From contig JANNLO010000297.1 in the NCBI GenBank assembly GCA_031396835.1, positions 1-15,969 on the forward strand: a DNA stretch of 15,969 nucleotides, read 5' to 3'. The notes beneath the pieces are model-generated. The model was not told where the DNA came from and ran no database searches. It saw nothing but the letters and a program-made list of their open reading frames with translations. Below, piece by piece: positions 1 to 6,405 of the stretch. How positions within the stretch are numbered: position 1 is the first letter of the stretch; each line of letters begins with the position of its first letter. Position numbers and translations under genes: made by a program. The DNA is from Snowella sp031396835. GTDB taxonomy: Bacteria > Cyanobacteriota > Cyanobacteriia > Cyanobacteriales > Microcystaceae.

Positions 1-64
1 TGAGGATGGCTGTCCAATATTTGGTCTCGTCTGTTCATCTCCGCAATTATTTTGCTCACTGCTG

Positions 65-145
65 TTATTGTACGTCTTGAATACGCAAAAGGCTGTAAGC
101 TTCCGCAACGTTACTAGAAACCTCAATATTAATTGTTTCCATCAT
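65..145 (-). pseudogene. truncated antitoxin-like gene (27 codons)
   Basis: The minus strand reads ATG-ATG then ETINIEVSSNVAEAY followed by SLLRIQDVQ and a stop at 65-67. The first 15 residues resemble the N-terminal strand of short cyanobacterial antitoxin-like proteins of the ribbon-helix-helix type, which are usually about 70-80 residues long; that resemblance is from memory. The reading frame ends after 26 residues, and further in-frame stops follow at once, so I read it as a truncated remnant. AGGA lies 8 nt before the first ATG, and a perfect TATAAT lies about 40 nt upstream, so expression signals remain. The partner toxin, if any, would lie beyond the left edge. It could also be a true micro-ORF. 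Confidence 0.4.
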
Positions 146-183
146 GGATAAATTCCTAGATAATTTTAATAATAATATTTGCT

Positions 184-212
184 ATTATAACACAGCAATT
201 CTTGGTCTTGAA
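184..212 (-). promoter_or_regulatory. promoter of the truncated antitoxin-like gene
   Basis: On the minus strand the -10 box is a perfect TATAAT (184-189). It is separated by exactly 17 bp from TTCAAG (207-212), a 3/6 match to the -35 consensus. The -10 box is about 40 nt before the ATG at 145, the usual distance for a bacterial promoter. Confidence 0.45.
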
Positions 213-228
213 GAGACATAGTTTTCCT

Positions 229-276
229 GTTGAAAAGTTTTCTAAAAAACCAATTTGTTGTAAACTTTTCTCAACA
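229..276. repeat. imperfect inverted repeat
   Basis: TGTTGAAAAGTTT (229-241 region) pairs with AAACTTTTCTCAACA (262-276), with a 2-nt bulge and a loop of about 21 nt. It lies between the decayed frame at 285-479 and the promoter at 184-212. There is no clean T-run on either strand, so it is not a convincing terminator. It could be an old terminator or an operator. Confidence 0.35.
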
Positions 277-284
277 TTTTAGCC

Positions 285-479
285 TTAATAGACATGAGTA
301 ATCATTAATTCCCAATCATTGGGTAAACAGTGTCCTACTTCGATACATTCTTCATAAATCGCCGTAAAACCAACAAATTATTGTCTCTAGTTTTCCAAGA
401 AGATCTCAATGATTACTTTTTTGAAAAATATTTATTGCCAACAATTACGACGATAGAAAAATGACTTTCCGCGATCGCG
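285..479 (-). pseudogene. decayed protein-coding remnant
   Basis: One minus-strand frame gives protein-like text broken by stops at 432-434, 387-389 and 378-380. The last open stretch (285-377, 30 codons) reads FVGFTAIYEECIEVG then HCLPNDWELMITHVY and a stop, with a natural acidic/aromatic composition that does not look like random AT-rich DNA. The earlier pieces (KSFFYRRNCWQ, IFFKKVIIEIFLEN) are in the same frame. No start codon opens it. I infer a short gene decayed by nonsense mutations. The family is not recognised. Confidence 0.3.
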
Positions 480-486
480 ATTAAAC

Positions 487-527
487 CTTAACTTTTTCTT
501 AATGCTTTATTAACACAAAATTAAACA
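487..527 (+). promoter_or_regulatory. candidate Pho box (SphR/PhoB operator) upstream of sqdB
   Basis: Four 8-bp units, each followed by exactly 3 bp, place a TTAA core at 488, 499, 510 and 521, a strict 11-bp period: CTTAACTT (487-494), CTTAATGC (498-505), ATTAACAC (509-516) and ATTAAACA (520-527). The first matches the cyanobacterial Pho-box consensus PyTTAAPyPy(T/A), known to be used by the phosphate-response regulator SphR as tandem 8-bp repeats with 3-bp spacers. The other three keep the TTAA core but drift outside it. sqdB begins 117 bp downstream. Sulfolipid is known to replace phosphatidylglycerol under phosphate limitation, so induction of sqdB-sqdX by low phosphate is a coherent inference. 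Confidence 0.6.
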
Positions 528-644
528 AACTAAAGCCAATAAGCGTCTTCCCAAAAATTACCATTGTCCAATGTTATCGGAAGTCCCCAGACCTGATAGA
601 TTATTGTAATGTCAGCAACAAAAATTTATTTATAGAGTTAAGTC

Positions 645-1796
645 ATGCGAGTTCTGGTTATTGGTGGCGATGGCTATTGTGGTTGGGCAACTGCGCTCCA
701 CCTTTCCCAAAAAGGTTATGAAGTGGGGATTCTGGATAGTTTAGTGCGTCGTTTTTGGGATGCACAATTGGGGGCGGACACGTTAACGCCGATTGCATCA
801 ATTCAGCAACGCATTCAACGCTGGAAAGATTTAACGGGCAAATCGATTGACCTATTTATTGGTGATATTACAGATTATGCTTTTTTGAGTCAGTCCATGC
901 GTCAGTTTCAACCTGATACTATTGTTCATTTTGGCGAACAACGATCTGCTCCTTTTTCGATGATCGACCGAGAACACGCGGTACTAACCCAGGTTAATAA
1001 TGTGGTCGGGAACTTGAATATTCTCTACGCAATGAAAGAGGATTTTCCCGACAGTCACCTGGTTAAACTAGGCACAATGGGCGAATACGGAACCCCAAAT
1101 ATTGATATTGAAGAAGGGTTTATCACCATTGAACATAATGGACGCAAAGATACTCTGCCCTATCCCAAGCAGCCTGGCAGTTTTTATCACCTCAGTAAAG
1201 TCCACGATAGCCACAATATTCACTTTTCCTGCAAAATGTGGGGACTCCGTGCCACTGACCTGAATCAAGGAGTGGTTTATGGTGTGTTGACCGACGAAAC
1301 GGGCATGGATGAAATGCTGATTAATCGTCTGGATTATGATGGGGTTTTTGGAACTGCTCTGAATCGTTTTTGTATTCAAGCGGCGATCGGTCATCCCCTG
1401 ACAGTTTATGGAAAAGGCGGCCAAACTCGTGGTTTTCTAGACATTCGCGATACGGTGCGCTGTGTGGAACTTGCGATCGCCAATCCCGCAGAAGCAGGAA
1501 AATTCCGAGTCTTTAACCAATTTACTGAACTTTTTAGTATTGGGGATTTAGCTTTGATGGTACAAAAAGCGGGTAATACATTAGGGCTAAAAGTAGAAAT
1601 TGATCATTTAGAAAATCCCAGAATTGAATTAGAAGAACACTATTTCAATGCTAAAAATACTAATTTATTAGATTTGGGATTACAACCTCATTTCTTATCA
1701 GATTCTCTGATTGATTCTCTCTTAAACTTTGCCAAAAAATACAGCGATCGCGTTGATTACCAGCAAATTTTACCTAAAGTTTCCTGGCGCAGATAA
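645..1796 (+). CDS. sqdB: UDP-sulfoquinovose synthase
   Basis: Makes UDP-sulfoquinovose from UDP-glucose and sulfite, the head-group donor for the thylakoid sulfolipid SQDG. The protein has 383 residues, the usual length for SqdB. It is an extended short-chain dehydrogenase: the NAD-binding loop GGDGYCGWA is at 7-15, and the catalytic set is T144 in LGTMGEYG, Y181 and K185 in YHLSK. These sit one residue earlier than the T145/Y182/K186 triad described for plant SQD1. The R-S-A-P-F-S segment (100-105) and DLNQGVVYG are also family hallmarks. The ATG at 645 gives the glycine motif its normal N-terminal position; the ribosome site (GAG, 8 nt away) is weak. sqdX follows on the same strand after 161 bp, and the phased TTAA repeats lie upstream. 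Confidence 0.95.
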   Translation: MRVLVIGGDGYCGWATALHLSQKGYEVGILDSLVRRFWDAQLGADTLTPIASIQQRIQRWKDLTGKSIDLFIGDITDYAFLSQSMRQFQPDTIVHFGEQRSAPFSMIDREHAVLTQVNNVVGNLNILYAMKEDFPDSHLVKLGTMGEYGTPNIDIEEGFITIEHNGRKDTLPYPKQPGSFYHLSKVHDSHNIHFSCKMWGLRATDLNQGVVYGVLTDETGMDEMLINRLDYDGVFGTALNRFCIQAAIGHPLTVYGKGGQTRGFLDIRDTVRCVELAIANPAEAGKFRVFNQFTELFSIGDLALMVQKAGNTLGLKVEIDHLENPRIELEEHYFNAKNTNLLDLGLQPHFLSDSLIDSLLNFAKKYSDRVDYQQILPKVSWRR

Positions 1797-1800
1797 ACAA

Positions 1801-1959
1801 ATAATTGATAATTACAGCAAATTGCAATCAATCATAACCTATACGCAAACCATTAAAACCTTGTCTAAACTTAGTTTGGTAATTTATTTTTATGGAGGGT
1901 TTGATGCAAAACGGCTGTAATAACTAATTGTCAATTATCAATTAATAATTATCAATTAT
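1801..1959. repeat. 14-bp perfect inverted repeat bracketing the sqdB-sqdX gap
   Basis: ATAATTGATAATTA (1801-1814) and its exact reverse complement TAATTATCAATTAT (1946-1959) lie 131 bp apart. A further copy of the core, CAATTATCAATTA, is at 1932-1944. The right arm includes the first two bases of the sqdX ATG. A related copy is at 14439-14452. Between the arms, GGAGGG (1894-1899) precedes an ATG (1904) that opens only seven codons (MQNGCNN). The element could be a small dispersed repeat or MITE-like remnant, or an RNA hairpin affecting sqdX translation. Low complexity makes chance similarity possible. Confidence 0.4.
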
Positions 1960-3091
1960 GAGAATTGCTCTTTTTACCGAAACTTTTTTGCCGAAAATTG
2001 ATGGAATCGTTACTCGTTTAAAGCATACGGTTGAACATTTACAAAGGGAGGGACACCAAGTTTTAGTCATCTCTCCTGATGGTGGAATCAAGGAATATAA
2101 AGGAGCCAAAGTTTATGGTGTTTCTGGAATATCTCTACCGCTTTATCCTGAACTTAAATTAGCGATTCCCCGCCCGACTTTACGACTAGTTTTAGAAAAA
2201 TTCAAACCCGATCTCATCCATGTTGTTAACCCTGCTGTTTTAGGATTAGGAGGGATTTATTACGCCAAAAGTTTAAATATTCCCCTAGTTGCTTCCTATC
2301 ACACCCATTTACCCCAATATTTACACCATTACGGCTTAGGCGCATTGGAAGGTTTGTTGTGGGAATTATTAAAATTGGGCCATAATCAAGCTCAATTAAA
2401 TCTTTGCACTTCAACTGCAATGGTACAAACCCTGACAGAGCATGGCATTGAACGGGTTGATCTGTGGCAACGGGGAGTTGATACAGAAATGTTTCAGCCT
2501 CACTTGGTTTCAAAACAAATGCGATCGCGACTTTCCCAAGGCCACCCCAATGCACCGTTATTGCTCTATGTGGGAAGGGTTTCAGCTGAAAAACAAATTG
2601 ATGAAATTAAGCCTGTTCTAGACGCAATTCCCGATGCTCGTTTAGCGATCGTTGGAGATGGCCCGCACCGAGAAGCAATGAAAAACCATTTTGCAGGAAC
2701 GAATACCAATTTTGTCGGTTATCTGCAAGGTTTGGAATTAGCGGCGGCTTTTGCGTCCTCTGATGCGTTTATCTTTCCTTCTCGTACTGAAACCTTGGGT
2801 TTAGTCCTCTTAGAAGCGATGGCTGCGGGCTGTCCTGTCGTTGCGGCGCGATCGGGGGGAATTCCTGACATTGTTACTGATGGGGTGAATGGTTATCTCT
2901 TTGATCCGACGGATGCTCGTGGGGCCGTGGTGGCAACTCAACGCCTTTTAGCAGTTAAAGAAGAACGAGAATTATTCCGAAAAAATGCGCGCCAAGAGGC
3001 AGAAAGATGGGGTTGGAGTGCGGCTACCAAACAATTAACAAATTATTATCAATTAGTTTTAGGGAAAACTTCTTATGCTTCTGCTGCTTAA
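1958..3091 (+). CDS. sqdX: sulfolipid synthase, sulfoquinovosyltransferase
   Basis: Transfers sulfoquinovose from UDP-sulfoquinovose to diacylglycerol, the last step of SQDG synthesis, at the membrane. The 377-residue protein is a GT4-family GT-B enzyme. The N-terminal domain begins MRIALFTETFLPKIDGI with the acceptor-side motif SYHTHLPQY (113-121). The C-terminal donor domain has GRVSAEK (206-212), IVGDGP (231-236) and the E-x7-E motif, E278 and E286 (SRTETLGLVLLEAMAAG). The MRIALFTE...DGI start and the neighbour sqdB separate it from generic GT4 enzymes. Two TAA codons lie in frame just upstream, so the ATG at 1958 is the only reasonable start. It has no Shine-Dalgarno sequence and overlaps an inverted repeat arm. 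Confidence 0.9.
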   Translation: MRIALFTETFLPKIDGIVTRLKHTVEHLQREGHQVLVISPDGGIKEYKGAKVYGVSGISLPLYPELKLAIPRPTLRLVLEKFKPDLIHVVNPAVLGLGGIYYAKSLNIPLVASYHTHLPQYLHHYGLGALEGLLWELLKLGHNQAQLNLCTSTAMVQTLTEHGIERVDLWQRGVDTEMFQPHLVSKQMRSRLSQGHPNAPLLLYVGRVSAEKQIDEIKPVLDAIPDARLAIVGDGPHREAMKNHFAGTNTNFVGYLQGLELAAAFASSDAFIFPSRTETLGLVLLEAMAAGCPVVAARSGGIPDIVTDGVNGYLFDPTDARGAVVATQRLLAVKEERELFRKNARQEAERWGWSAATKQLTNYYQLVLGKTSYASAA

Positions 3092-3122
3092 GAAAATTCT
3101 ATAAAATAAATTATTTTTAAGG
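3088..3122 (+). terminator. weak AT-rich hairpin after sqdX
   Basis: CTTAAGAAAAT at the sqdX stop can pair imperfectly with ATTTTTAAG (about 3112-3121). The stem is AT-rich and there is no strong T-run after it, so termination here is uncertain. Confidence 0.25.
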
Positions 3123-3328
3123 CTATGAAAAACATTTAAACAGATAAAAGAATGAATTTTCAACAATGCCATACCTATTTCTTAATACTCTTGAAGATAT
3201 CGAATAAATTCATGATCAACTAACAGATACCAGCATATTTATACTTTTCTGAAAAACTCAATAAGCCTTTATAAATGGCATTCATTCTGAATTAATATTA
3301 ATCTTCTCTTCATTCCACAGTCAAGAGT

Positions 3329-3334
3329 TATAAT
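3329..3334 (+). promoter_or_regulatory. -10 box upstream of the two-helix protein gene
   Basis: A perfect TATAAT lies 48 bp before the ATG at 3383. The -35 region is poor (TCTCTT, 18 bp upstream). The rest of the 291-bp gap after sqdX (3092-3382) is AT-rich, holds a 9-bp inverted repeat (AGAATGAAT at 3149-3157, ATTCATTCT at 3280-3288), and has no ORF worth calling. Confidence 0.4.
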
Positions 3335-3382
3335 TATCATAAAATAAATAAGTGTTATCTACTTTCAACAAAAATTTTTCCT

Positions 3383-3634
3383 ATGCCTCCTCGTTGGCCC
3401 CGTAAACCCGATCGCAATGATCCAGAGTATCGCCGTTTAGATGATCGCATGAATTTTGCGATTCATGTTGGGGTCTTTCTAGCCACTAATTCTGGATTCT
3501 GGTTTGTCCATAATCTCAAACAAGCAGATTGGCCTTGGCTAGTTGGCTTTACGGGTATTTGGTTCGGCTTACTTTTAATCCACTTAATTTATATTGCGGC
3601 GATCGCCGATTATTCTCTAAAATCCAATGGCTAA
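3383..3634 (+). CDS. small two-transmembrane-helix protein (2TM domain)
   Basis: The 83-residue protein starts with a basic, soluble stretch (PPRWPRKPDRNDPEYRRLDD), followed by two hydrophobic helices at about 24-42 and 51-73 joined by the polar loop HNLKQADWPW. This pattern and length match the 2TM-domain family found in many bacteria, where the function is unknown and the domain also occurs attached to regulators. The product is probably inner-membrane or thylakoid. Its last 8 bp overlap the next gene (ATG at 3627, stop at 3632-3634), so the two are almost certainly co-translated. No catalytic residues are evident. Confidence 0.75.
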   Translation: MPPRWPRKPDRNDPEYRRLDDRMNFAIHVGVFLATNSGFWFVHNLKQADWPWLVGFTGIWFGLLLIHLIYIAAIADYSLKSNG

Positions 3635-3935
3635 TACTCCCTCGACTCAAGTAATTGAAGCTTTAGCTGCCGAAATTGGCGAACAGATTTATATTGATGT
3701 GGCTAAATGGCATCTTTTTTTAGCAGAAGCTCATTTACACACAACTGTCGCTGAACAAGTTTATTCTCTTTTAGATGATGATCAGCTAAACTCTAGCGCG
3801 ATCGCATCCATCTTACAAAAAATTTCTGTTCCTTTAGGTGGCGGTAAGATAAATCTATCTTTGGCAGATCTAATTCCAGCTAGTTCTCAGGCAACTTTAT
3901 TAAACCTTTTAGAAGAATATCAACGCGATCACTAA
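3627..3935 (+). CDS. DUF3181-like cyanobacterial protein
   Basis: The 102-residue soluble protein begins MANTPSTQVIEALAAEIGEQ and continues IYIDVAKWHLFLAEAHLH. This pattern and the SVPLGGGK segment match my recollection of the cyanobacterial DUF3181 family, whose function is unknown. It looks mostly helical, with no signal peptide or membrane segment. Its start overlaps the stop of the two-helix membrane gene by 8 bp, and no other start fits, so the two probably form one transcription unit that ends at the terminator at 3980-4029. A role with the upstream membrane protein is only an inference from this overlap. Confidence 0.75.
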   Translation: MANTPSTQVIEALAAEIGEQIYIDVAKWHLFLAEAHLHTTVAEQVYSLLDDDQLNSSAIASILQKISVPLGGGKINLSLADLIPASSQATLLNLLEEYQRDH

Positions 3936-3979
3936 TTATATTGATCTTGATCTAAAATAGTTAAGCGTGAAAACTAAAA

Positions 3980-4029
3980 TAAAAAAGCTCTTGGGATCGA
4001 AACAACGAAAGATTCCAGGGCTTTTTTTT
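3980..4029. terminator. bidirectional rho-independent terminator
   Basis: AAAAAAGCTCTTGGGATC (3981-3998) pairs with GATTCCAGGGCTTTTTTT (4011-4028) around a loop of about 12 nt. The stem carries A-runs on the left and T-runs on the right, so it reads as a terminator from both strands. It sits between the DUF3181-like gene (plus) and infC (minus), which converge here. Confidence 0.75.
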
Positions 4030-4038
4030 GAATAATAA

Positions 4039-4064
4039 AGGCACGAAAACTAGATTCCATGCCT
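4039..4064 (-). terminator. second small hairpin downstream of infC
   Basis: AGGCA (4039-4043) and TGCCT (4060-4064) form a 5-bp stem with a 16-nt loop. On the minus strand it comes 22 nt after the infC stop and is followed by TTTATTATT. It is weak alone, but it precedes the stronger bidirectional terminator. Confidence 0.35.
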
Positions 4065-4085
4065 AAAACTTTTATTAAAAATTAA

Positions 4086-4643
4086 TTACTTTTTCGATGA
4101 CAGTAACATCATCATATTGCGACCTTCTTTTTTAGGAGCTTGTTGAACATCTGCCACTTCCTGTAAATCTGTTGCCATGCGTTTGAGCAAAGATTCCGCT
4201 AAGTGAGAGTGCTGAATTTCTCGACCCCGAAAAGTAATCGTCACCTTAACCTTGTCGCCAGCCTTAAGAAAGCGCACCGCCTGACTGATTCGCACTTGAT
4301 AATCGTGTTCATCAATTTTGTAGCGCATCTTTACTTCTTTAACATCAGCCGTGTGTTGCTTTTTCTTGGCTTCCCTGGCTTTTTTTTCTTGTTCAAACTT
4401 GTACTTGCCGTAATCCATGATTCGACAAACAGGAGGAACAGCCGTTTCGCTTACCAGAACGAGATCTAGCTCCCTTTCCTCTGCAACTTTCATAGCTTCA
4501 TCAGGAGTCAGGATTCCGAGTTGAGAACCGTCGCTATCGATAACGCGAATTTCAGGAAAACGAATTCTCTCGTTAATTTTTGGTAAATCGCGTTGATTAC
4601 GTTTTTTGTCGATTAGTGGTGTATTTTGCAAATCTCGAACCAA
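4086..4643 (-). CDS. infC: translation initiation factor IF-3
   Basis: IF-3 binds the 30S subunit, keeps it free of 50S and proofreads the start codon. The IF3-N domain is about residues 23-92 (INERIRFPEIRVID, then RIMDYGKYKFEQEKKAREAKKKQ), and the IF3-C domain is about 98-183 (TADVKEVKMRYKIDEHDY, VTITFRGREIQH, ending EGRNMMMLLSSKK). The length (about 185) is typical. No ATG lies in frame between the upstream TAG and M51, so initiation must use another codon: TTG at 4643 (used here), TTG at 4631, or ATT at 4667. None has a clear Shine-Dalgarno. E. coli infC starts with AUU, which makes its translation self-regulated. Here infC is alone: convergent genes and terminators follow, with no rpmI-rplT. 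Confidence 0.93.
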   Translation of the reverse strand: MVRDLQNTPLIDKKRNQRDLPKINERIRFPEIRVIDSDGSQLGILTPDEAMKVAEERELDLVLVSETAVPPVCRIMDYGKYKFEQEKKAREAKKKQHTADVKEVKMRYKIDEHDYQVRISQAVRFLKAGDKVKVTITFRGREIQHSHLAESLLKRMATDLQEVADVQQAPKKEGRNMMMLLSSKK

Positions 4644-4867
4644 TAATGTGAATGTAGGTGAATAAATAAATCGTTTGACTCTTAATAGCTATTCTACCCA
4701 GTCTTTAGAGTTTTCGGCCTTAATTTTTCTTTAATTTTTGTCAACATTATAAATAGATGAATAAACAGTTCAATATCAGTCAGGGAAACGGTTCAAGCAT
4801 GACTATTAATATCTGGATGATTTCTTGATAAGATAAGAAAATTGTAAAGATTTATGAAGTTTAAGCT

Positions 4868-5785
4868 GTGATTGATTCATCTGTTTGGCAAAAACGAATT
4901 GGTCATCAACGAGATTTGGTTTGGCAAGGCTGGCAAATTCGTTATAGTTTTTGTCCTGCTCGCAATTCCCAAAAATCTAATTATCCTCCTCTTATTTTAT
5001 TGCACGGATTTGGGGCTGCGATCGAACATTGGCGATACAATATTCCTGTTTTAAGTGAAAATTCTAGTATTTATGCCCTAGATTTACTTGGTTTTGGAGG
5101 TTCAACCAAAGCTGATACCAACTATAGTGTTTATCTGTGGGCGCGACAGGTTTATGATTTTTGGAAAACTTTTATTGGTGAACCTGTGATCTTAGTCGGT
5201 AATTCCATCGGCTCTTTAGTTTGTTTAACCGTAGCCCAGATTTATCCTGAGATGGTGGCGGGTATAACAATGTTGAGTCTACCTGATGTTGCTATCCGTC
5301 AAGAAGCTATTCCCAAAGCTTTACAACCGATTGTGATGGGAATTGAAGGACTTTTTGCGTCTCATTGGTTATTGAAAGGACTGTTCCGATTTTTGCGTCA
5401 GCCATCAGTAATTCGTCGCTGGGCGGGGATTGCCTATATTGATCAAAATGCTGTTAATGAGGAATTAATTGCAATTCTAACTCAACCTGCTCAGGATCAA
5501 GGGGCTGATATGGCTTTTTATCGTTTATTTGATGCTGTGCGATCGCCGAATTTTGCACCATCCGCCAAAGTTGTTCTTCCTCGATTAGAAATTCCCATAT
5601 TATTAGTTTGGGGAATGCAAGATCGCATGGTTCCGCCTTTGTTCGCGAATGTTTTTGCCCAATTAAATCCGCAGATTGAATTAGTTGAGTTGGAAGGGAT
5701 TGGCCATTGTCCTCAAGATGAATGCCCAGAAAAATTTAATCTTATTTTGATGAATTGGTTAGCTAAAAATTTTGAAATAAATTAA
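4868..5785 (+). CDS. alpha/beta hydrolase, chlorophyll dephytylase/pheophytinase-like
   Basis: The 305-residue protein has a complete alpha/beta-hydrolase core. The oxyanion-side HGFG is at 46-49, the nucleophile elbow GNSIGS gives S113, the acid is D252 in WGMQDRMVPP, and the histidine is H280 in GIGHCPQDE. A helical cap lies between about 140 and 235. The RYNIPVLSENSSIYALDLL and LLGFGGS wording is typical of the cyanobacterial and chloroplast group that includes pheophytinase and chlorophyll dephytylase. The substrate cannot be fixed from sequence, so a pigment ester is only one option. The start is a GTG at 4868; the only upstream ATG (4854) opens MKFKL and stops at 4869-4871, overlapping the GTG. 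There is no signal peptide. Confidence 0.85.
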   Translation: MIDSSVWQKRIGHQRDLVWQGWQIRYSFCPARNSQKSNYPPLILLHGFGAAIEHWRYNIPVLSENSSIYALDLLGFGGSTKADTNYSVYLWARQVYDFWKTFIGEPVILVGNSIGSLVCLTVAQIYPEMVAGITMLSLPDVAIRQEAIPKALQPIVMGIEGLFASHWLLKGLFRFLRQPSVIRRWAGIAYIDQNAVNEELIAILTQPAQDQGADMAFYRLFDAVRSPNFAPSAKVVLPRLEIPILLVWGMQDRMVPPLFANVFAQLNPQIELVELEGIGHCPQDECPEKFNLILMNWLAKNFEIN

Positions 5786-6036
5786 AAACAAAGTGATTTT
5801 TGAATCTATTTCAACCCATTTTTTGATAAAGTTGTGTTGGTGAAATTTACATTTTTAACGATAAAATGCTTTGAGAGATGTTCTTTCACCTCATAATTAT
5901 TAATATTTCTTGTTTCTGTTAAATATTTCTATCCCTTTTTAGCCTAACTTATAAATATTCTTTTATGATGTTAGTCAATTACAATTTAGACTTAAGAAAC
6001 ATTAATTTAAATATCTTTTGATCACTTTTTCTATTT

Positions 6037-6405
6037 ATGTTTTCTAAAGAAAGTTTATTTGCAGTTTCCCTCTTTCCTTATTTAGGGTTCCTTTGGTTTA
6101 TTACCTCTTCACGACAAATGCCGCGTTTAGCTCTTATCGGTTTTTACTTTCTATTAGTTTTTGTTGCTGTCACAATTCCAGTTGGAATTTATGCACAAGT
6201 TTACTACCATGATCAGTTAGCAAATATTGATTGGTTACACGGCGGCGCAGAGTTTTTTTTAACGATTTCTAACGTTTTGGTCGTCTTAGGATTTTATCAG
6301 GCGATCGCGGAAAACAAAAAACAAAATATTAATAATAAAGCTGGTTCTCAACTATTTGATAATGAACAAAAATTGATAGAAAAGACTCTTAAAAAAGATG
6401 ATTAA
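6037..6405 (+). CDS. DUF3593-like three-helix membrane protein
   Basis: The 122-residue protein has hydrophobic helices at about 7-23, 31-53 and 69-91, then a charged tail rich in K, N and Q. The segment NIDWLHGGAEFFLTISNVLVVLGF in the third helix and the preceding loop matches my recollection of DUF3593, a family of cyanobacteria and plastids with no assigned function. The ATG at 6037 places the first helix at the N-terminus. It is a single gene: 251 bp of AT-rich DNA with no recognisable gene separates it from the hydrolase, and a hairpin terminator follows at 6423. Confidence 0.65.
   Translation: MFSKESLFAVSLFPYLGFLWFITSSRQMPRLALIGFYFLLVFVAVTIPVGIYAQVYYHDQLANIDWLHGGAEFFLTISNVLVVLGFYQAIAENKKQNINNKAGSQLFDNEQKLIEKTLKKDD

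Larger units (their letters stand above)
146..644. other. 499-bp gene-free region upstream of sqdB
   Basis: No intact gene is seen here. It holds the minus-strand promoter at 184-212, the inverted repeat at 229-276, the decayed frame at 285-479, a HIP1 octamer at 471-478, and the phased TTAA repeats at 487-527. The 117 bp between the last TTAA repeat and the sqdB start contain no -35/-10 pair that I would call with confidence. Confidence 0.6.

Noticed and set aside
1..117. Open frames at the left window edge
   Set aside because: The plus-strand frames are antisense to the antitoxin-like remnant, and the minus-strand frame from an ATG at 38 is too short before the edge to judge.
323..338. GTA-N10-TAC as an NtcA site
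   Set aside because: NtcA needs GTA-N8-TAC; the spacing here is 10.
1068..1424. 118-codon minus-strand frame inside sqdB
   Set aside because: It lies wholly opposite a well-supported gene with catalytic motifs; a shadow frame.
1729..1920. 63-codon plus-strand frame at the end of sqdB
   Set aside because: It overlaps the sqdB 3' end in another frame, then runs through AT-rich repeat DNA; composition is not protein-like and it has no ribosome site.
2226..2555. 109-codon minus-strand frame inside sqdX
   Set aside because: Antisense to a clear GT4 enzyme, with no recognisable motif.
4757..4828. 23-codon plus-strand frame before the hydrolase
   Set aside because: Short, no ribosome site, no recognisable sequence.
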